6,676 bases of DNA. Source: Eubacterium sp. CAG:786. GTDB lineage: Bacteria > Bacillota > Clostridia > Oscillospirales > Ruminococcaceae. Shown one piece after another: positions 6,025 to 6,676 of the stretch. The first letter of the stretch is position 1, and every line of letters begins with the position of its first letter. The translations under genes were made by a program, and so were the position numbers. The stretch lies in NCBI GenBank assembly GCA_000432175.1, contig HF989472.1, forward strand, positions 13,997-20,672, given 5' to 3'. Under the pieces are notes generated by a model that worked only from the letters and a program-made list of their open reading frames with translations, made no database searches and had not been told where the DNA came from.

Positions 6025-6441
6025 ATGAAAAATGCGATAAAGGTAACTTCGTGGCTGAGCGGCATTCTGGCAGTGCTTTCACTGGTGCTGAATTTCAAGG
6101 TGCTGTTTGGCGGCGAGAGCATTTTCTTCCGCTATGCTATGTTTTCGATGATAAACAGCGGCGGCATTATGGGGTATCTCGGCAATCTGATGAGCATGCT
6201 CATCGTGGCGATAGGCTTCGGCGTGATGTTCATTTTCGGTCTGCATGCGCTCCATGGAGGCGGAATGAAGGCGGTGCGTCCCGCGCTCATTGCTGGCGCG
6301 CTGATGTCGCTGCTCTCTGTGATATCGCTGTTCTGCAGCATCGCAAGCGGAAAGTTCAATTTCTTTGGCGATATTATTATCCTGGCGCTGCCGGTGGTTT
6401 ATACGCTCTGCCTGTTCAGCACCAGCGATAAGCTTGGCTGA
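6025..6441 (+). CDS. Small four-helix membrane protein of unknown function
   Basis: 138 residues, not recognised. Hydrophobic segments near 9-28, 55-76, 85-108 and 114-132 predict four membrane helices. Lys residues at 2 and 6 come before the first helix, MKAVRP (81-86) lies in a charged loop, and the C-terminus STSDKLG is short and polar. A less hydrophobic aromatic stretch (33-48, FFRYAMFSMINSGGIM) lies between helices 1 and 2. No catalytic motif or metal ligand cluster is visible. It starts 10 nt after the purD stop with AAGGTG (6014-6019) as ribosome binding site, so it is probably translated from the purD transcript; a link to purine metabolism is only positional. Codon use resembles purD. 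It ends just before a strong terminator. Confidence 0.82.
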   Translation: MKNAIKVTSWLSGILAVLSLVLNFKVLFGGESIFFRYAMFSMINSGGIMGYLGNLMSMLIVAIGFGVMFIFGLHALHGGGMKAVRPALIAGALMSLLSVISLFCSIASGKFNFFGDIIILALPVVYTLCLFSTSDKLG

Positions 6442-6445
6442 TAAT

Positions 6446-6483
6446 AAAAATGCTGTGTTCCATGTCGGGATACAGCATTTTTT
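6446..6483 (+). terminator. Intrinsic terminator of the purD unit
   Basis: A 12-bp stem (6450-6461 with 6467-6478, two G-T wobbles) around the loop ATGTC is extended by A4/T4 pairing and followed by a T run to 6483. It starts 5 bases after the stop codon at 6441. The A run on the left could also let it work on the minus strand. Confidence 0.9.
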
Positions 6484-6525
6484 ATAATTATTTGGCTTAT
6501 TCGGCTTAACAGAGCCGTTTGTGTG

Positions 6526-6560
6526 GAAATTTTAAAATTTTTTAATTTTTTTTAAAAAAG
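6526..6560 (+). promoter_or_regulatory. A/T-tract UP-element-like DNA
   Basis: Phased runs of A and T directly upstream of the tRNA promoter resemble UP elements that contact the RNA polymerase alpha subunit at stable-RNA promoters. This is judged from composition and position only. Confidence 0.5.
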
Positions 6561-6563
6561 CTA

Positions 6564-6592
6564 TTGACAATCCGGACAAAATGGTGTATAAT
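6564..6592 (+). promoter_or_regulatory. Consensus promoter of the tRNA gene
   Basis: TTGACA (6564-6569), a 17-bp spacer (6570-6586) and TATAAT (6587-6592) match consensus at every hexamer base. The start point near 6599 gives a precursor leader of about 53 nt before the mature tRNA 5' end. Confidence 0.9.
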
Positions 6593-6651
6593 ACAATAGT
6601 CGTCAGGGAAAAGACACAGAGAAACAAAAACCTTGATGGCAAAGAGAATGT

Positions 6652-6676
6652 GGAAGTTTAGCTCAGCTGGGAGAGC
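6652..6676 (+). tRNA. tRNA gene, 5' part only (possibly tRNA-Val)
   Basis: The first 25 nt are visible: a 7-nt 5' acceptor strand GGAAGTT (6652-6658), T8 A9, then a D-arm with stem GCTC/GAGC (6661-6664 and 6673-6676) and the loop AGCTGGGA. The anticodon is outside the window. The 5' half resembles tRNA-Val of Firmicutes, but Ala and others share this D-arm, so the identity is a guess. It may head a tRNA cluster. Confidence 0.85.

Noticed and set aside
5052..6122. Long minus-strand open frame (356 codons) opposite purD
   Set aside because: It lies antisense to a complete, motif-perfect purD, has no family resemblance and no good ribosome binding site; it is a codon-bias shadow.
6502..6517. 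Small hairpin cggct/agccg before the tRNA promoter
   Set aside because: A 5-bp stem without a T tract, between a strong terminator and a promoter; probably chance.

Overview
The window looks like chromosomal DNA of a low-to-mid GC clostridial Firmicute. A Ruminococcus-like gut or rumen member of the Oscillospiraceae is my best guess. This rests on protein style (AguB-type amidase, lipoprotein ApbE, clostridial PurD), on AAAGGAG-type ribosome binding sites, and on textbook sigma-A promoters with 17-bp spacers, most with an extended -10 TGn. The genus is inference. I see no mobile element, phage gene or CRISPR array.

Layout. (1) 1-198, minus: the first 66 codons of an N-carbamoylputrescine amidase-like nitrilase (aguB), cut by the window edge. 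(2) 199-323: a very strong minus-strand promoter (289-317), followed within about 15 nt of its start point by a strong intrinsic-terminator hairpin (243-268) that lies between promoter and gene. (3) 324-1781, minus: a 485-aa secreted protein of unknown function with a signal peptide, a beta-strand-rich repetitive N-terminal third and an acidic Ca-loop-like motif near the C-terminus. (4) 1782-1937: its upstream region, with an 8-bp inverted repeat over a weak candidate promoter. (5) 1938-3449, minus: a 503-aa PTS enzyme I homologue. Its HPr-binding and phosphohistidine domains look intact, but its PEP-binding barrel has lost most catalytic residues. (6) 3450-3570: the promoter of that gene, a near-exact direct repeat and a 15-nt palindrome. 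(7) 3571-4584, minus: a lipoprotein ApbE (FAD:protein FMN transferase). (8) 4585-4736: divergent apbE and purD promoters separated by 23 bp that contain a perfect 12-bp palindrome. (9) 4737-6014, plus: purD. (10) 6025-6441, plus: a small four-helix membrane protein, 10 nt after purD and probably cotranscribed with it, ending at a strong terminator (6446-6483). (11) 6484-6676: A/T-tract UP-like DNA, a perfect consensus promoter and the first 25 nt of a tRNA gene cut by the window edge.

The genes do not form one pathway. They are short, individually promoted units: polyamine metabolism, secreted protein, PTS-like phosphotransfer, flavin attachment to exported or membrane redox proteins, purine synthesis, and a stable RNA. 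The observations most worth following are the enzyme I-like protein with a dismantled PEP site, the promoter-terminator-gene arrangement before aguB, and the candidate operators in the apbE/purD and apbE/enzyme I-like intergenic regions.
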